This document shows positions 51,112 to 60,286 of a stretch of DNA of 64,000 nt, one piece after another. Within the stretch, counting starts at the first letter, position 1, and every line of letters starts with the position of its first letter. Made by a program: the position numbers and the translations under genes. The stretch is from Glycomyces salinus (GTDB lineage Bacteria > Actinomycetota > Actinomycetes > Mycobacteriales > Micromonosporaceae). The notes under the pieces are model-generated. The model worked only from the letters and a program-made list of their open reading frames with translations, did no database searches and was not told where the DNA came from. The DNA lies in NCBI RefSeq assembly GCF_016428645.1, contig NZ_JAELXW010000010.1, forward strand, positions 1-64,000, in the 5' to 3' direction.

Positions 51112-52203
51112 GTGGAGCACCCGAGACCGGGAACCGAGCCCGACCGCCGCAGGCCGCCCGGCATGCACGACGTCGCCCGGCTGGCCGGAGTCTCCCAGAA
51201 GACCGTCTCACGCGTGGTCAACGACGAGCGCTACGTCAGCGCCGGAGCCCGCGAGAAGGTCCTGGCCGCCGCCAGGGAACTCGGATACCGGCCCAACTCG
51301 GCCGCGCGCGCCCTGATCACCGGGCGCTTCCAGCGCATCGGCGTGGTCTCGCTCGGCACCGCTCTCTACGGTCCGACCGCGCTGCTGGTCGCCCTCGAGC
51401 GCGCCACCCGGGCCGCCGGGTTCTCGCTCATCGTCGCCAACACCGCCGAAGGCGATCCCGACTCGATCCAGGGCGGCGTGGACTGGCTCCTCGAACAGGG
51501 CGTGGACGGCGTCGTCCTGTCGGAGCCGATCGACGAGGGCCAGCACCTGCGGCTGTCCTCAGACGTCCCGGTCATCAGCTTCGGGCGCGCCCCCGGGCTG
51601 CCCGACTCGCAGGTCGTGCTCGCGCGGGAATCCGCCGTGGCCTCGAGCCGCGAGGCCACCGAGCACCTCCTCGACCTGGGGCACCGGCGGGTCTGGCACC
51701 TGGCCGGCCCGCAGCGGTGGTGGACCTCCCGCGAGCGCCTCGAAGGCTGGCGGCAGGCCCACCTCGCCCGGGACGCCGAACCCCCGCCGTACCTCGAAGG
51801 CGACTGGACGCCCGCCTCCGGACACCGTCTGGGCCGGCGGCTGGCCGCCGACCCCGAGGTGACGGCCGTGTTCAGCGCCAACGACGACATGGCGATCGGA
51901 CTGGTCCGGGCCCTGGCCGAGACCGGCCGGGCCGTCCCCGGCGACGTCTCCGTGGTCGGCTTTGACGACATTCCGTCCGCGGCCTACCTCAACCCCCCGC
52001 TGACCACCGTTCGGCAGGACTTCGAGTCCCACGCGATCCGCGGACTCGACCTGCTGCTCCAGCACATGGAGGGGGCGCCGACCGGCGCCCCCGAGACTTC
52101 GGGCGCCTTCCAGCTCGAACGACGCCTGATCGTCCGCGCCTCGACGGCGCGACCCCCCTCGCCAAGCGCAACGAAGCGACTTGAAAGGACGCACCGCGAA
52201 TGA
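51112..52203 (+). CDS. LacI-family repressor
   Basis: A 363-residue LacI/GalR regulator. The N-terminal helix-turn-helix is MHDVARLAGVSQKTVSRVVN, followed by the hinge helix RPNSAARALITG. The periplasmic-binding-protein-like sugar domain covers residues 75-340 (VFSANDDMAIGLVRALAETG, DVSVVGFDDIPSAAYLNPPL). GTG 51112 has GAGGAGG upstream. The gene is first in the operon with the sugar importer and a GH42 beta-galactosidase, so the inducer should be a galactoside or galacto-oligosaccharide. Confidence 0.93.
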   Translation: MEHPRPGTEPDRRRPPGMHDVARLAGVSQKTVSRVVNDERYVSAGAREKVLAAARELGYRPNSAARALITGRFQRIGVVSLGTALYGPTALLVALERATRAAGFSLIVANTAEGDPDSIQGGVDWLLEQGVDGVVLSEPIDEGQHLRLSSDVPVISFGRAPGLPDSQVVLARESAVASSREATEHLLDLGHRRVWHLAGPQRWWTSRERLEGWRQAHLARDAEPPPYLEGDWTPASGHRLGRRLAADPEVTAVFSANDDMAIGLVRALAETGRAVPGDVSVVGFDDIPSAAYLNPPLTTVRQDFESHAIRGLDLLLQHMEGAPTGAPETSGAFQLERRLIVRASTARPPSPSATKRLERTHRE

Positions 52204-53555
52204 ATCCGAGATTCAGACGGCGCACCGCCCTCAAGGGTCTGGCCGCCGCCGCGGCCGGCCCCGCGGGCTTGGCGGCCTGCGCGAACGAACCTCCCGCGCC
52301 GCCGACCAACCTCACGCAGGCCGACATCGACGAGGCCATGTCGACGCCCACCGACCTGACCTTCTGGACCTGGGTGCCCGACATCCAGAACGAGGTGGCG
52401 CTGTTCGAGGCGGCCTACCCGGCCATCAAGGTCGAGGTCGTCAACGCCGGGCAGGGCGACGCCCACTACCAGAAGCTCCGCACCGCCCTGCGCGCCGGAA
52501 ACGGCGGGCCCGACGTGGCCCAGATGGAGTTCCAGATGATCCCCACCTTCTCGATCACCGACTCCCTGGTGGACCTGGGGCCCTACCTCGACGCGGGCAT
52601 GGGCGAGAAGTTCGTGGACTGGACCTGGAGCCAGGTCACCGGCACCGGCGGCGAGATCTGGGCGATCCCGCAGGACACCGGTCCGCTCGGCATGCTGTAC
52701 CGCGCCGACCTGTTCGAGCAGCACGGGATCGACGTCCCGGGCACCTGGGACGAGTTCGCCGAGGCCGCCGCCGCGATCCACGAGGCCGACCCGGACCTGT
52801 ACCTGACGAACCTGCCGCCCAACCAGGGAGCGTTCTTCTCGGGGCTGCTGTGGCAGGCCGGGGCCGATCCCTTCGCGGGCACCGCCGACGAGGTCCTCCA
52901 GGTCGACCTCCAGTCCGACACCGCCAAACGGGTGGCGTCCTACTGGGGCGACCTGGCCCAGCGGGACCTGGTCTCGACCGACCCCGACTTCACCGACCAG
53001 TGGTACCAGTCGTTCAACCAGGACCGCTACGCCACGTGGCTGACCGCCGCCTGGGGCCCGGTCTTCCTCTCGGGCGCCGCCGAGTCCACCAGCGGGAAGT
53101 GGCGGGCCGCTCCCCTGCCGCAGTGGGACTCCGACGCCGACCCCGTCTCGGGCAACTGGGGCGGCTCGACATCGGCGGTCATGGCCACCACCCAGAATCC
53201 GATCGTGGCCGCCAAGTTCGCCGAATGGCTCAACACCGACAGCGAGTCGGCGAACATGATGGCCACCGAGCAGTTCCTCTACCCGCCGACCCTCGAGATC
53301 CTCGACGACCCCGACTTCACCGGCCAGGAACTGGACTTCTACGGCGGGCAGCAGGTCAACGAGGTGTTCGCCCAGATCACCGACACGGTCACCGAGGACT
53401 TCCAGTGGTCGCCGTTCCAGAGCCAGGTCTACGCCTACTACAACGAGACCGTCGGGACCTCCTTCACCGAGAAGGGCGACGCCGTGGCGGCCCTGGCCGA
53501 ATGGGAGTCGCGCATCGAGACCTACGCCGACTACCAGGGATTCACGGTGAAGTAG
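52200..53555 (+). CDS. ABC sugar importer, solute-binding lipoprotein
   Basis: A 451-residue extracellular substrate-binding protein of the carbohydrate family 1 type. The signal RFRRRTALKGLAAAAAG has a twin-arginine motif and ends in lipobox LAAC with Cys27, so it is a Tat-exported lipoprotein. Domains carry DLTFWTWVPDIQNEVALFEA, GGPDVAQMEFQMIPTF and WAIPQDTGPLGMLYRADLFE. It feeds the two permeases encoded next. Its ATGA overlaps the lacI-type stop, giving tight coupling. Confidence 0.91.
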   Translation: MNPRFRRRTALKGLAAAAAGPAGLAACANEPPAPPTNLTQADIDEAMSTPTDLTFWTWVPDIQNEVALFEAAYPAIKVEVVNAGQGDAHYQKLRTALRAGNGGPDVAQMEFQMIPTFSITDSLVDLGPYLDAGMGEKFVDWTWSQVTGTGGEIWAIPQDTGPLGMLYRADLFEQHGIDVPGTWDEFAEAAAAIHEADPDLYLTNLPPNQGAFFSGLLWQAGADPFAGTADEVLQVDLQSDTAKRVASYWGDLAQRDLVSTDPDFTDQWYQSFNQDRYATWLTAAWGPVFLSGAAESTSGKWRAAPLPQWDSDADPVSGNWGGSTSAVMATTQNPIVAAKFAEWLNTDSESANMMATEQFLYPPTLEILDDPDFTGQELDFYGGQQVNEVFAQITDTVTEDFQWSPFQSQVYAYYNETVGTSFTEKGDAVAALAEWESRIETYADYQGFTVK

Positions 53556-53557
53556 CC

Positions 53558-54493
53558 ATGGCGACGACGACATCCGAGACCCAGGCTCCCGGGGCCCGCC
53601 CCGGGACGGCCCGCGGGCGCGAATCGAAGCGCTACGCCGCGGCCGGGTACGCCTTCATCGCGCCGTTCATGATCGTGTTCACCGCGATGATCCTCGTCCC
53701 GCTGGCATATGCCGCCTACACGAGCCTGTTCCGCGAGCAGATCATCGGCGGCAGCGTGTTCGTGGGATTCGAGAACTACTCCCGCGCCTTCACCGACCCG
53801 CAGCTGCTCGAGGGCATCGGGCGCGTGGCGCTGTTCTTCCTCATCCAGGTACCGATCATGCTGGCGGTGGCGCTGTTCATCGCCCTGGCCCTGGACAGCG
53901 GCCTGATGCGGCTCTCGAAGTTCGTCCGCATCGGCGTGTTCATGCCCTACGCGGTCCCCAGCGTGGTGGCCGCCCTCATGTGGGGATTCCTGTACGGACC
54001 CGACTTCGGGCCGTTCGCGCAGCTGGCCGAGATGATCGGGGCGGCCGCCCCGGACTTCCTGGCATCGAACGTCATGCTCGGGTCCCTGGCCAACATCGTG
54101 TTCTGGGAGTTCACCGGCTACAACATGGTGATCCTCTACGCCGCGCTCCGCTCGGTGCCCACCGAGCTGTACGAGGCGGCGGCCGTGGACGGGGCCGGGC
54201 CGTGGCGGACCGCCTGGTCGATCAAGATCCCGTCGCTGCGGCCGGCGCTGATGCTGTGCATGGTCTTCTCGATCATCGGCAGCTTCCAGCTGTTCAACGA
54301 GCCGAAGCTGCTCCAGGCACTGGCGCCCAACGTGATCGACAACGCCTACACGCCGAACCTGTACGCCTACAACCTGGCGTTCGTCGGCCAGGAATACAAC
54401 TACGCGGCCGCGGTCTCGTTCATTCTCGGCCTGGTCATCTTCGTCGGATCGTACCTGTTCATGTACCTCTCGACCCGCAGGAGCCGGTCATGA
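53558..54493 (+). CDS. ABC sugar importer permease (MalF-like)
   Basis: A 311-residue permease with six predicted membrane helices. The EAA loop that contacts the ATPase is YEAAAVDGAGPWRTAWSIKI. The first transmembrane segment is GYAFIAPFMIVFTAMILVPL. The ATPase subunit is not encoded in this operon, which is normal in actinomycetes, where a shared MsiK-type ATPase serves many sugar importers. Confidence 0.92.
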   Translation: MATTTSETQAPGARPGTARGRESKRYAAAGYAFIAPFMIVFTAMILVPLAYAAYTSLFREQIIGGSVFVGFENYSRAFTDPQLLEGIGRVALFFLIQVPIMLAVALFIALALDSGLMRLSKFVRIGVFMPYAVPSVVAALMWGFLYGPDFGPFAQLAEMIGAAAPDFLASNVMLGSLANIVFWEFTGYNMVILYAALRSVPTELYEAAAVDGAGPWRTAWSIKIPSLRPALMLCMVFSIIGSFQLFNEPKLLQALAPNVIDNAYTPNLYAYNLAFVGQEYNYAAAVSFILGLVIFVGSYLFMYLSTRRSRS

Positions 54494-55404
54494 CCACCAC
54501 CGCACCGCCAAAGGGAACGCCCGAGCGCCGGACCGCCCCGCGCCCGAAGCAGCAGCGCTCGGGCGGCGGCTACGTGCTCACCGTCGCCATGCTCGCCGTG
54601 CTGGCCTACTTCCTGCTGCCGCTGTTCTGGTTGCTGGTGTCGTCCACCAAGACCACCGGCGACCTGTTCTCCACGTTCGGGCTGTGGTTCGGCGGGGAGT
54701 TCAACCTGTTCGACAACATCGGCCGGACCCTGACCGAGCAGGACGGGGTGTTCGTCCGCTGGCTCGGCAACACCCTGCTGTACGCCGTCACCGCCGCCGG
54801 AGGCGGGGCGCTGCTGGCCGCCCTGGGCGGCTACGGCTTCGCCAAGTACCGCTTCAAGGGCAACCGGGCGATGTTCATGCTGGTGCTCGGGGCGCTGATG
54901 GTCCCGGCCACGGCCCTGGCCATCCCGACCTACCTGGTGTTCAGCGAGATCGGACTGGCCAACACGCCGTGGGCGATCATCCTGCCGTCCCTGGCGCACC
55001 CGTTCGGGCTGTACCTGATGCGGATCTACACCGAGAGCGCCGTGCCCGACACCATGATCGAGGCCGCGCGCATCGACGGCGCCGGGGAGATGCGGATCTT
55101 CTTCCAGGTGACGCTGCGGCTGCTCGCGCCCGGCTTCGCGACGGTCCTGCTGTTCACCCTGGTGCAGACCTGGAACAACTACTTCCTACCGCTGATCATG
55201 CTCAACGACCCGGACCTGTATCCGATCACCGTGGGCCTGGCGCAGTGGCAGGCGCAGGCCGCGGCCTCCGGCGGCGCCAGCGGCGACCTGGTGCCGCTGG
55301 TCGTGACCGGGGCGCTGCTGTCGATCCTGCCGCTGATCGTGGCGTTCCTGTTCCTCCAGCGCTACTGGCAGACGGGACTGGCCGCGGGCAGCGTCAAGCA
55401 GTGA
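54490..55404 (+). CDS. ABC sugar importer permease (MalG-like)
   Basis: A 304-residue permease, partner of the preceding gene, with which it overlaps by ATGA. The EAA motif is IEAARIDGAGEMRIFFQVTL. The N-terminal helix is VLTVAMLAVLAYFLLPLFWL, and a conserved periplasmic loop has FVRWLGNTLLYAVTAAGGGA. A strong stem-loop (55412-55438) follows directly, before the GH42 gene. Confidence 0.92.
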   Translation: MTTTAPPKGTPERRTAPRPKQQRSGGGYVLTVAMLAVLAYFLLPLFWLLVSSTKTTGDLFSTFGLWFGGEFNLFDNIGRTLTEQDGVFVRWLGNTLLYAVTAAGGGALLAALGGYGFAKYRFKGNRAMFMLVLGALMVPATALAIPTYLVFSEIGLANTPWAIILPSLAHPFGLYLMRIYTESAVPDTMIEAARIDGAGEMRIFFQVTLRLLAPGFATVLLFTLVQTWNNYFLPLIMLNDPDLYPITVGLAQWQAQAAASGGASGDLVPLVVTGALLSILPLIVAFLFLQRYWQTGLAAGSVKQ

Positions 55405-55411
55405 CCGCACC

Positions 55412-55438
55412 GGGCCGGGCGGGTTCCCCGCCCGGCCC
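55412..55438 (+). other. Intra-operon stem-loop
   Basis: Perfect 12-bp stem GGGCCGGGCGGG (55412-55423) and CCCGCCCGGCCC (55427-55438) with loop TTC. It lies between the second permease and the beta-galactosidase gene. No T run follows. It may partially terminate transcription or stabilise the upstream transporter mRNA. Confidence 0.6.
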
Positions 55439-55467
55439 ACTCCACCACAGAGCGAAGGAAACCACCC

Positions 55468-57546
55468 ATGAGCGACTGGCCGAACCCCGTCCTGTTCGGG
55501 GCCGCCTACTACCACGAGTACCAGCCGTACGACCGCCTCAAGGACGACCTGGACCTGATGGCCGAGGCCGGGTTCTCGGTCATCCGCGTCGGCGAGTCGG
55601 TGTGGTCGACCTGGGAGCCCGAGAACGGCCGGTTCGACCTCGACTGGCTCCAGCCGGTCCTCGACGGGGCGCACGAGAAGGGCATCGCGGTCGTGCTCGG
55701 CACCCCGACCTACGCGGTGCCGCCGTGGCTGGCCAGGCTGTACCCCGAGATCGCCGGGGAGCACCGCACCGGGGAGCGGATCCCGTGGGGCGGGAGGCAG
55801 GAGGTCGACTACACCCACCCGGGCTTCAGGTTCCACGCCGAGCGCGTCATCCGCGGGATCGCGGCCCGCTACGCCGGGCACCCGGCCGTGATCGGCTGGC
55901 AGGTCGACAACGAGCCGGGCCTCCAGCTGTTCCACAACGAGGGCGTCTTCCAGAGGTTCGTCGACCACCTTCGGCACACCTACGGGGACGTCGAGACGCT
56001 CAACCGCGAATGGGGGCTGGTGTACTGGTCGCACCGGCTCTCGACCTGGGCGGACCTGTGGCGGCCGGACGGGAACGCGCAGCCGCAGTACGCGCTCGCG
56101 TGGCGGCGGTTCCAGGCCGAGCTGACCACGGAGTTCATCGGCTGGCAGGCCGACATCGTCGGCGAGTACGCGCGCGAGGACCAGTTCGTGACCACGTGCA
56201 TCTCGTATCCGCGGCCGGCCGTGGACGACCGGGGCGTCTCCGAGCGGCTGTCGATCACCGCCGGGAACCCGTACTACCGGATGCAGGACGCCTTCGAGCT
56301 GCCGCAGCACGGCGGCGGCTCCTCGCACTGGCGGACCGACGGGGTGTGGGCGCTGTACCACTCGGCCGACCGCATGTACTCCTCGCGGCAGGCGCCGTTC
56401 CTGGTCACCGAGACCAACGCGCAGGCGATCGGAGAGCCGTGGTTCAGCGAGCCGGCCTTCGACGGGCAGTGGCGGCAGGCGGCGTGGGCGCTGGTCTCGC
56501 GCGGGGCCCGCATGGTCGAGTACTGGCACTGGCACACGCTCCACTACGGGACCGAGACGTACTGGGGCGGCATCCTTCCTCACAGCCTCAAGCCGGGCCG
56601 GGTCTACCGGGAGCTGGCCGGGATCGGCGCCGAGCTGCGGCGGGCCGGGAGCGCCCTGGAGGGGTTCGAACCGGACGCCGACGTGGCGGTCCTGTACTCC
56701 AAGGACAGCCAGTGGGCGCTGGAGACGCACCCGCAGATCGCCGCCGAGGACGGCGGTCCCGAGCGCGGCGGGTTCGAGGCGATATCGAGCGCGTTCTACC
56801 GCGGCGCCTTCGAAGCCGGACTCCAGGCCCGGATCGTGCACTTGGAGCAGTTGGAGGCCCCCGAGGCGGTGGCCGAGCGGTATCCGGTGCTGGTCGCGGC
56901 CGGGCTCTACACCGCCGACGACGCGACCCTGGACTGGCTGGCCGCCTACGCGGCCGCGGGCGGGCACCTGATCGCGGGGCCGCGCACCGGTTACGGCGAC
57001 GCCGAGGCGCGGGCCCGCACCGACGTCAAGCCAGCGCGGCTGGCCGAGGCGGCGGGGGCCTGGTACGACGAGTTCGCGAACCTGCGCGCCGAGGTGGAGG
57101 TCCGCGCGGCCGCGGACTCGGAGGTGGCGCTCGCCGAGGACGCGGCGGCCACGCGCTGGGCCGACGGGGTGCGGCTTGCCGGGGCGCGGCCGCTGGTGGA
57201 GTACGTCCACCCGCACTACGGGCAGTTCGCGTGCGCGTCCACGGCCGAGCACGGGGCGGGCCGGGTGACCTATGTGGGCACGGTGCCGAACCCGGCGCTG
57301 GCGAAGTCGCTGTTCGAGTGGGCCGCTCCGGAGAGCGCGCGGCGGGACTCGGGCCCGAGCGTGACGGTCACCAGCGGGCGCAACGGCGCGGGCCGGACGC
57401 TCCGGTTCGTCCACAACTGGTCGTGGGACGAGACCGAGTACGTCGTGCCGGCCGCCGCGACCGACGCGGTCGACGGCACCGGCCACGCCGAGGGCGAGCC
57501 GCTGCGGCTGGGGGCCTGGGACGTGCGGGTCCTGGTCGAGGACTGA
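55468..57546 (+). CDS. Beta-galactosidase, glycoside hydrolase family 42
   Basis: A 692-residue GH42 enzyme, probably a homotrimer in the cytosol since no signal peptide is present. The acid/base is E149 in WQVDNEPG and the nucleophile E315 in FLVTETNAQ. GAAYYHEYQPYDRLKDDLDL opens the barrel. A trimerisation domain (DADVAVLYSKDSQWALE) and a small C-terminal beta domain complete it. It would hydrolyse galactosides brought in by the upstream importer. AAGGA precedes ATG 55468. Confidence 0.93.
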   Translation: MSDWPNPVLFGAAYYHEYQPYDRLKDDLDLMAEAGFSVIRVGESVWSTWEPENGRFDLDWLQPVLDGAHEKGIAVVLGTPTYAVPPWLARLYPEIAGEHRTGERIPWGGRQEVDYTHPGFRFHAERVIRGIAARYAGHPAVIGWQVDNEPGLQLFHNEGVFQRFVDHLRHTYGDVETLNREWGLVYWSHRLSTWADLWRPDGNAQPQYALAWRRFQAELTTEFIGWQADIVGEYAREDQFVTTCISYPRPAVDDRGVSERLSITAGNPYYRMQDAFELPQHGGGSSHWRTDGVWALYHSADRMYSSRQAPFLVTETNAQAIGEPWFSEPAFDGQWRQAAWALVSRGARMVEYWHWHTLHYGTETYWGGILPHSLKPGRVYRELAGIGAELRRAGSALEGFEPDADVAVLYSKDSQWALETHPQIAAEDGGPERGGFEAISSAFYRGAFEAGLQARIVHLEQLEAPEAVAERYPVLVAAGLYTADDATLDWLAAYAAAGGHLIAGPRTGYGDAEARARTDVKPARLAEAAGAWYDEFANLRAEVEVRAAADSEVALAEDAAATRWADGVRLAGARPLVEYVHPHYGQFACASTAEHGAGRVTYVGTVPNPALAKSLFEWAAPESARRDSGPSVTVTSGRNGAGRTLRFVHNWSWDETEYVVPAAATDAVDGTGHAEGEPLRLGAWDVRVLVED

Positions 57547-57547
57547 G

Positions 57548-57940
57548 GCGCTGGTCGTCGAAGGCGATCAGTTCGAACCGGTCGATCGAGGCCGGGTCGG
57601 CGGCGAACTCGATGCCGGTGACCCGGCCGCCCTCGATGGTGAAGGAGATGACCGATCGCGGCGATCCGCCCGGGGCCCACATCGCGCCCGCGTCGCCGTC
57701 GATGAGCACCGGGACCACGGCGGCGGGCGCGGCTGGCCAGTTGCCTGGCGGTCTCCGGGGTGCGTTGGACGATCGGGGCGATGCGGTCGAAGGGAACGGC
57801 GGACATGTCGTGGAGGACGAAGGCGAGCCGCTCGGGCGGGCTGAGCTTGTCGAGCACGACCAGCATGGCGCGCCCGACCGAGTCGGCCATGACCGCTTCG
57901 CGTTCGGGGTCGACGCCTCCGGCGAGCTCGGCCGGGGCGT
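57548..57940 (-). pseudogene. Remnant of a SigJ-type ECF sigma factor gene
   Basis: Two sigma-factor fragments in different minus-strand frames abut. Fragment A (57938-57720) reads GGVDPEREAVMADSVG, LSPPERLAFVLHDMSAVPFD and APIVQRTPETARQLASRARR, which is the sigma-4 region of SigJ-like factors. Fragment B (about 57727-57550) reads VPVLIDGDAGAMWAPGG, RSVISFTIEGGRVTGIEFAA and DPASIDRFELIAFDD, the SnoaL-like C-terminal end. The N-terminal sigma-2 region, the middle of the SnoaL-like domain and the stop codon are missing, and there is a frameshift at the junction. The gene cannot make a working factor. Confidence 0.75.
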
Positions 57941-58098
57941 CCCGGTCGCGGTCATCGCTCGCCCTCCCGCCGGTCGCCGGTCGCCGCTCGCTGGGTGCAA
58001 GCGCGACAATACAGGTTCCACCGCTCCCGGAGGCGGGTCGAGGGCGGTCCGCTCGATAGGATCCGAGCGCACGACCACGACATCGGAGGCCGCCTCAC

Positions 58099-58956
58099 AT
58101 GATCGGGATAACCGGTTCCACCGGCGGCGTCGGCTCGCGCACGGTGCGTCACCTCCTCGCCGAGCCGGACTGCCCTCCGCTGGTCGCGATCGCCCGCCGT
58201 CCCCGGGCGGTGCCTCGCCGGGACGGGCTGACGGCGCGCGGCGCGGACTACGACGACCCGGCGTCCTTGGAGCGGGCCTTCGCGGGCCTGGAGACGCTGG
58301 TGTTCGTCTCCAGCGACGGCAGGGCCGAGACCATGGCGCGGCACCACCGGAACGTGATCGCGGCGGCCGTCGGGGCCGGGGTGGGCCATGTGGTCTACAC
58401 GAGCATCCTCGACGTCGAGCCCGACTCCCGGTTCTACTACTCCCCCGCCCACCGGGAGACCGAGGCGCGGCTGGCCGCGGCGGGGATCGACCACTGTCTG
58501 GCCCGGACCTCGATCTTCGCCGACTTCTTCACCGAGACCTGGCTGGCTCCGGCCCTCGCGTCGGGCGAGCTGGCGCTGCCGATCGGCGGTTCGAGGATGT
58601 CCTTGGTCTCCCGCGAGGACGTGGCGAAGGCGCTGGCTTCGGCCGCTCGGCGGCGGTCGGAAGGTGTCGTGGAGCTGACCGGCCCGGCCGCGTTGACCGG
58701 TGGGGAGAGCTGCGCGGCCGCCGCCGCGGCGGCGGGTCGGCCGCTGCGCTTCTCCGACCTCGACGCGAGCGAGTACCGCTCCGGGCTACGGGCAGAGGGC
58801 GAACCCGAATGGCTGGTCGATGCCTATGCGACGATGTTCGACTCGTGCCGGGAGGGACGGTTCTCGACCGTCTCGCCCGATATCGAGGAGCTGACCGGCC
58901 GGCCGCAGGAGACGTTCGCGGAGTTCCTACGTCGCTCCGGCATCCCGGTCGGCTGA
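58099..58956 (+). CDS. NmrA-like NAD(P)-binding protein
   Basis: A 285-residue atypical short-chain dehydrogenase of the NmrA/QOR2 type. The dinucleotide-binding loop is GITGSTGGVGSRTVRHLL, and LETLVFVSSDGRAETMARHH and VGHVVYTSILDV are family segments. It may be a quinone-reducing enzyme or a redox sensor rather than a true dehydrogenase, because the SDR catalytic tyrosine motif YxxxK is not evident. Start is ATG 58099 after a GGAGG-type site. It overlaps the convergent MFS gene by 30 bp. Confidence 0.83.
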   Translation: MIGITGSTGGVGSRTVRHLLAEPDCPPLVAIARRPRAVPRRDGLTARGADYDDPASLERAFAGLETLVFVSSDGRAETMARHHRNVIAAAVGAGVGHVVYTSILDVEPDSRFYYSPAHRETEARLAAAGIDHCLARTSIFADFFTETWLAPALASGELALPIGGSRMSLVSREDVAKALASAARRRSEGVVELTGPAALTGGESCAAAAAAAGRPLRFSDLDASEYRSGLRAEGEPEWLVDAYATMFDSCREGRFSTVSPDIEELTGRPQETFAEFLRRSGIPVG

Positions 58957-60225
58957 GGCTTCGTCGGACCGCGGCAGCTCCCGCATGTTCCGCAGCGGCG
59001 AGAAGAACGTCGGCAGGAACGCCAGGCACATGGCGCTCGCGGCGATCCACAGGGTCGCCCGGGCACCGAGCAGCTCTCCGAGCAGCCCGCCGCCGAGCGC
59101 GCCTATCGCGTTGACGCCCCACACGACGCATCGGACGGTCGCGTTCATCCGGCCGAGCATCCGGTCGGGTGTCAGACGCTGGCGGAAGCTCAACTGGTTG
59201 ACGTTGTAGACGACCGCCCCCAGGCCCGTCAGTCCCATGCCGACGGCGGCGATCCAGACGCGCCATCCGGGTTCTGCGGCCGGCATCAGCAGCAGCGCCG
59301 GGGCGCTCGCGGCCAGCGAGATCCACACGATGCGTCCCTCGCCCAGGAGCGCCGCCAGGGGCCGGGCGGTGAAGGCGCCGACAACGCCGCCGACGCCGAA
59401 CAGCGCGAACACCAGCCCGATCTGGCCGGCGCTCAGACCGATGTCGCGGGGCAGGAAGACCACGATCATCGTCATGTAGGCGCCCGACCACATGTTGAAC
59501 CAGCCCGCGGCCGCGACGATCGAGGCCAGCAGCCGGTTGCGGAAGACGAAGGCGAGCCCCTCCTTTATCTCGACGGCGATGCTCGTGCCGGGACCGGGTT
59601 CTGGCGGCGGCTCGCGGCGGCGGATGCGCACCACGAACAGGGCCGACGCGCCCATGGCGACCGCGTCGAAGGCCAGGGCGACCGGAGCCGTCAGCCATTC
59701 GATGAGCTGCCCGGCCAGGACCGGGCCGCTCATCTGGGCCGTGGAGCCCACCGTCTCGAGCTTGGCGTTCCCCTCGACCAGGCGGGTGCGGCCGACCAGG
59801 TGCGGCAGGTAGCTCTGGTAGGAGACGTCGAAGAACACGGTGAACACGCCCAGGGTCAGGGCCACGGCGTACAGCTGCCAGATGGTCAGGACCCCGGCCC
59901 ACCAGGCGAGCGGGACCGTCAGCAGGACGGCGGCGCGGACCAGGTCGGCGACGATGAGCACGGGGCGGCGGCGCATCCGGTCGATCCAGGCGCCCGCGGG
60001 CAGGCCGATGAGCAGGAACGCGAGCATGGTCATCGAGTTGAGGACGCCGACCTCGAACTCCCCCGCTTCCAGAGCGAGGACGGCGGCCAGCGGCAGTGCC
60101 AGCATGGTGATCTGCTGACCGAACCGGCTGACGGTGGTCGACAGGAACAGTCCTCGGAAGTCCCGGTCGCGGAGGAGTCCGAGCCGGTCTTCGCGCTCGG
60201 GAGGCGGTTGCAGGAGGGTTCCCAT
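58927..60225 (-). CDS. MFS exporter (12-helix, MFS_3/macrolide-type)
   Basis: A 432-residue transporter with 12 predicted helices: RGLFLSTTVSRFGQQITMLA opens helix 1, GLPAGAWIDRMRRRPVLIVA is motif A, and VFFDVSYQSYLPHLVGRTRL is typical of MFS_3 proteins. The family includes macrolide and other drug exporters in actinomycetes. ATG 60225 follows a GGAGGGTT-like region on its own side. It faces the winged-helix regulator across a 61-bp gap filled by a large palindrome. Confidence 0.88.
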   Translation of the reverse strand: MGTLLQPPPEREDRLGLLRDRDFRGLFLSTTVSRFGQQITMLALPLAAVLALEAGEFEVGVLNSMTMLAFLLIGLPAGAWIDRMRRRPVLIVADLVRAAVLLTVPLAWWAGVLTIWQLYAVALTLGVFTVFFDVSYQSYLPHLVGRTRLVEGNAKLETVGSTAQMSGPVLAGQLIEWLTAPVALAFDAVAMGASALFVVRIRRREPPPEPGPGTSIAVEIKEGLAFVFRNRLLASIVAAAGWFNMWSGAYMTMIVVFLPRDIGLSAGQIGLVFALFGVGGVVGAFTARPLAALLGEGRIVWISLAASAPALLLMPAAEPGWRVWIAAVGMGLTGLGAVVYNVNQLSFRQRLTPDRMLGRMNATVRCVVWGVNAIGALGGGLLGELLGARATLWIAASAMCLAFLPTFFSPLRNMRELPRSDEASADRDAGAT

Positions 60226-60227
60226 GC

Positions 60228-60263
60228 GATTGAGTATTCCCAATCGATTGGGAAAAGTCAATC
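60228..60263. promoter_or_regulatory. 36-bp palindromic operator between MFS pump and regulator
   Basis: The core TTCCCAATCGATTGGGAA (60237-60254) is a perfect 18-bp palindrome. Outside it, after 3 unpaired bases on each side, GATTGA (60228-60233) and TCAATC (60258-60263) are again perfect complements. The whole is one nested dyad. It covers the region just before the MFS start codon (60225) and ends 11 bp before the -10 of the regulator gene. Confidence 0.8.
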
Positions 60264-60286
60264 ACTGCGATCGCTACTATGATCTC

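Noticed and set aside
57270-57890. Functional sigma factor gene
   Set aside because: Only the sigma-4 part is in this frame; the rest continues antisense to GH42, and the matching C-terminal half is in another frame. Annotated as pseudogene instead.
54684-59114. Long plus-strand open frame across the permease, GH42 and NmrA genes
   Set aside because: It runs out of frame through several well-identified genes and gives an Arg/Gly-rich sequence with no fold.
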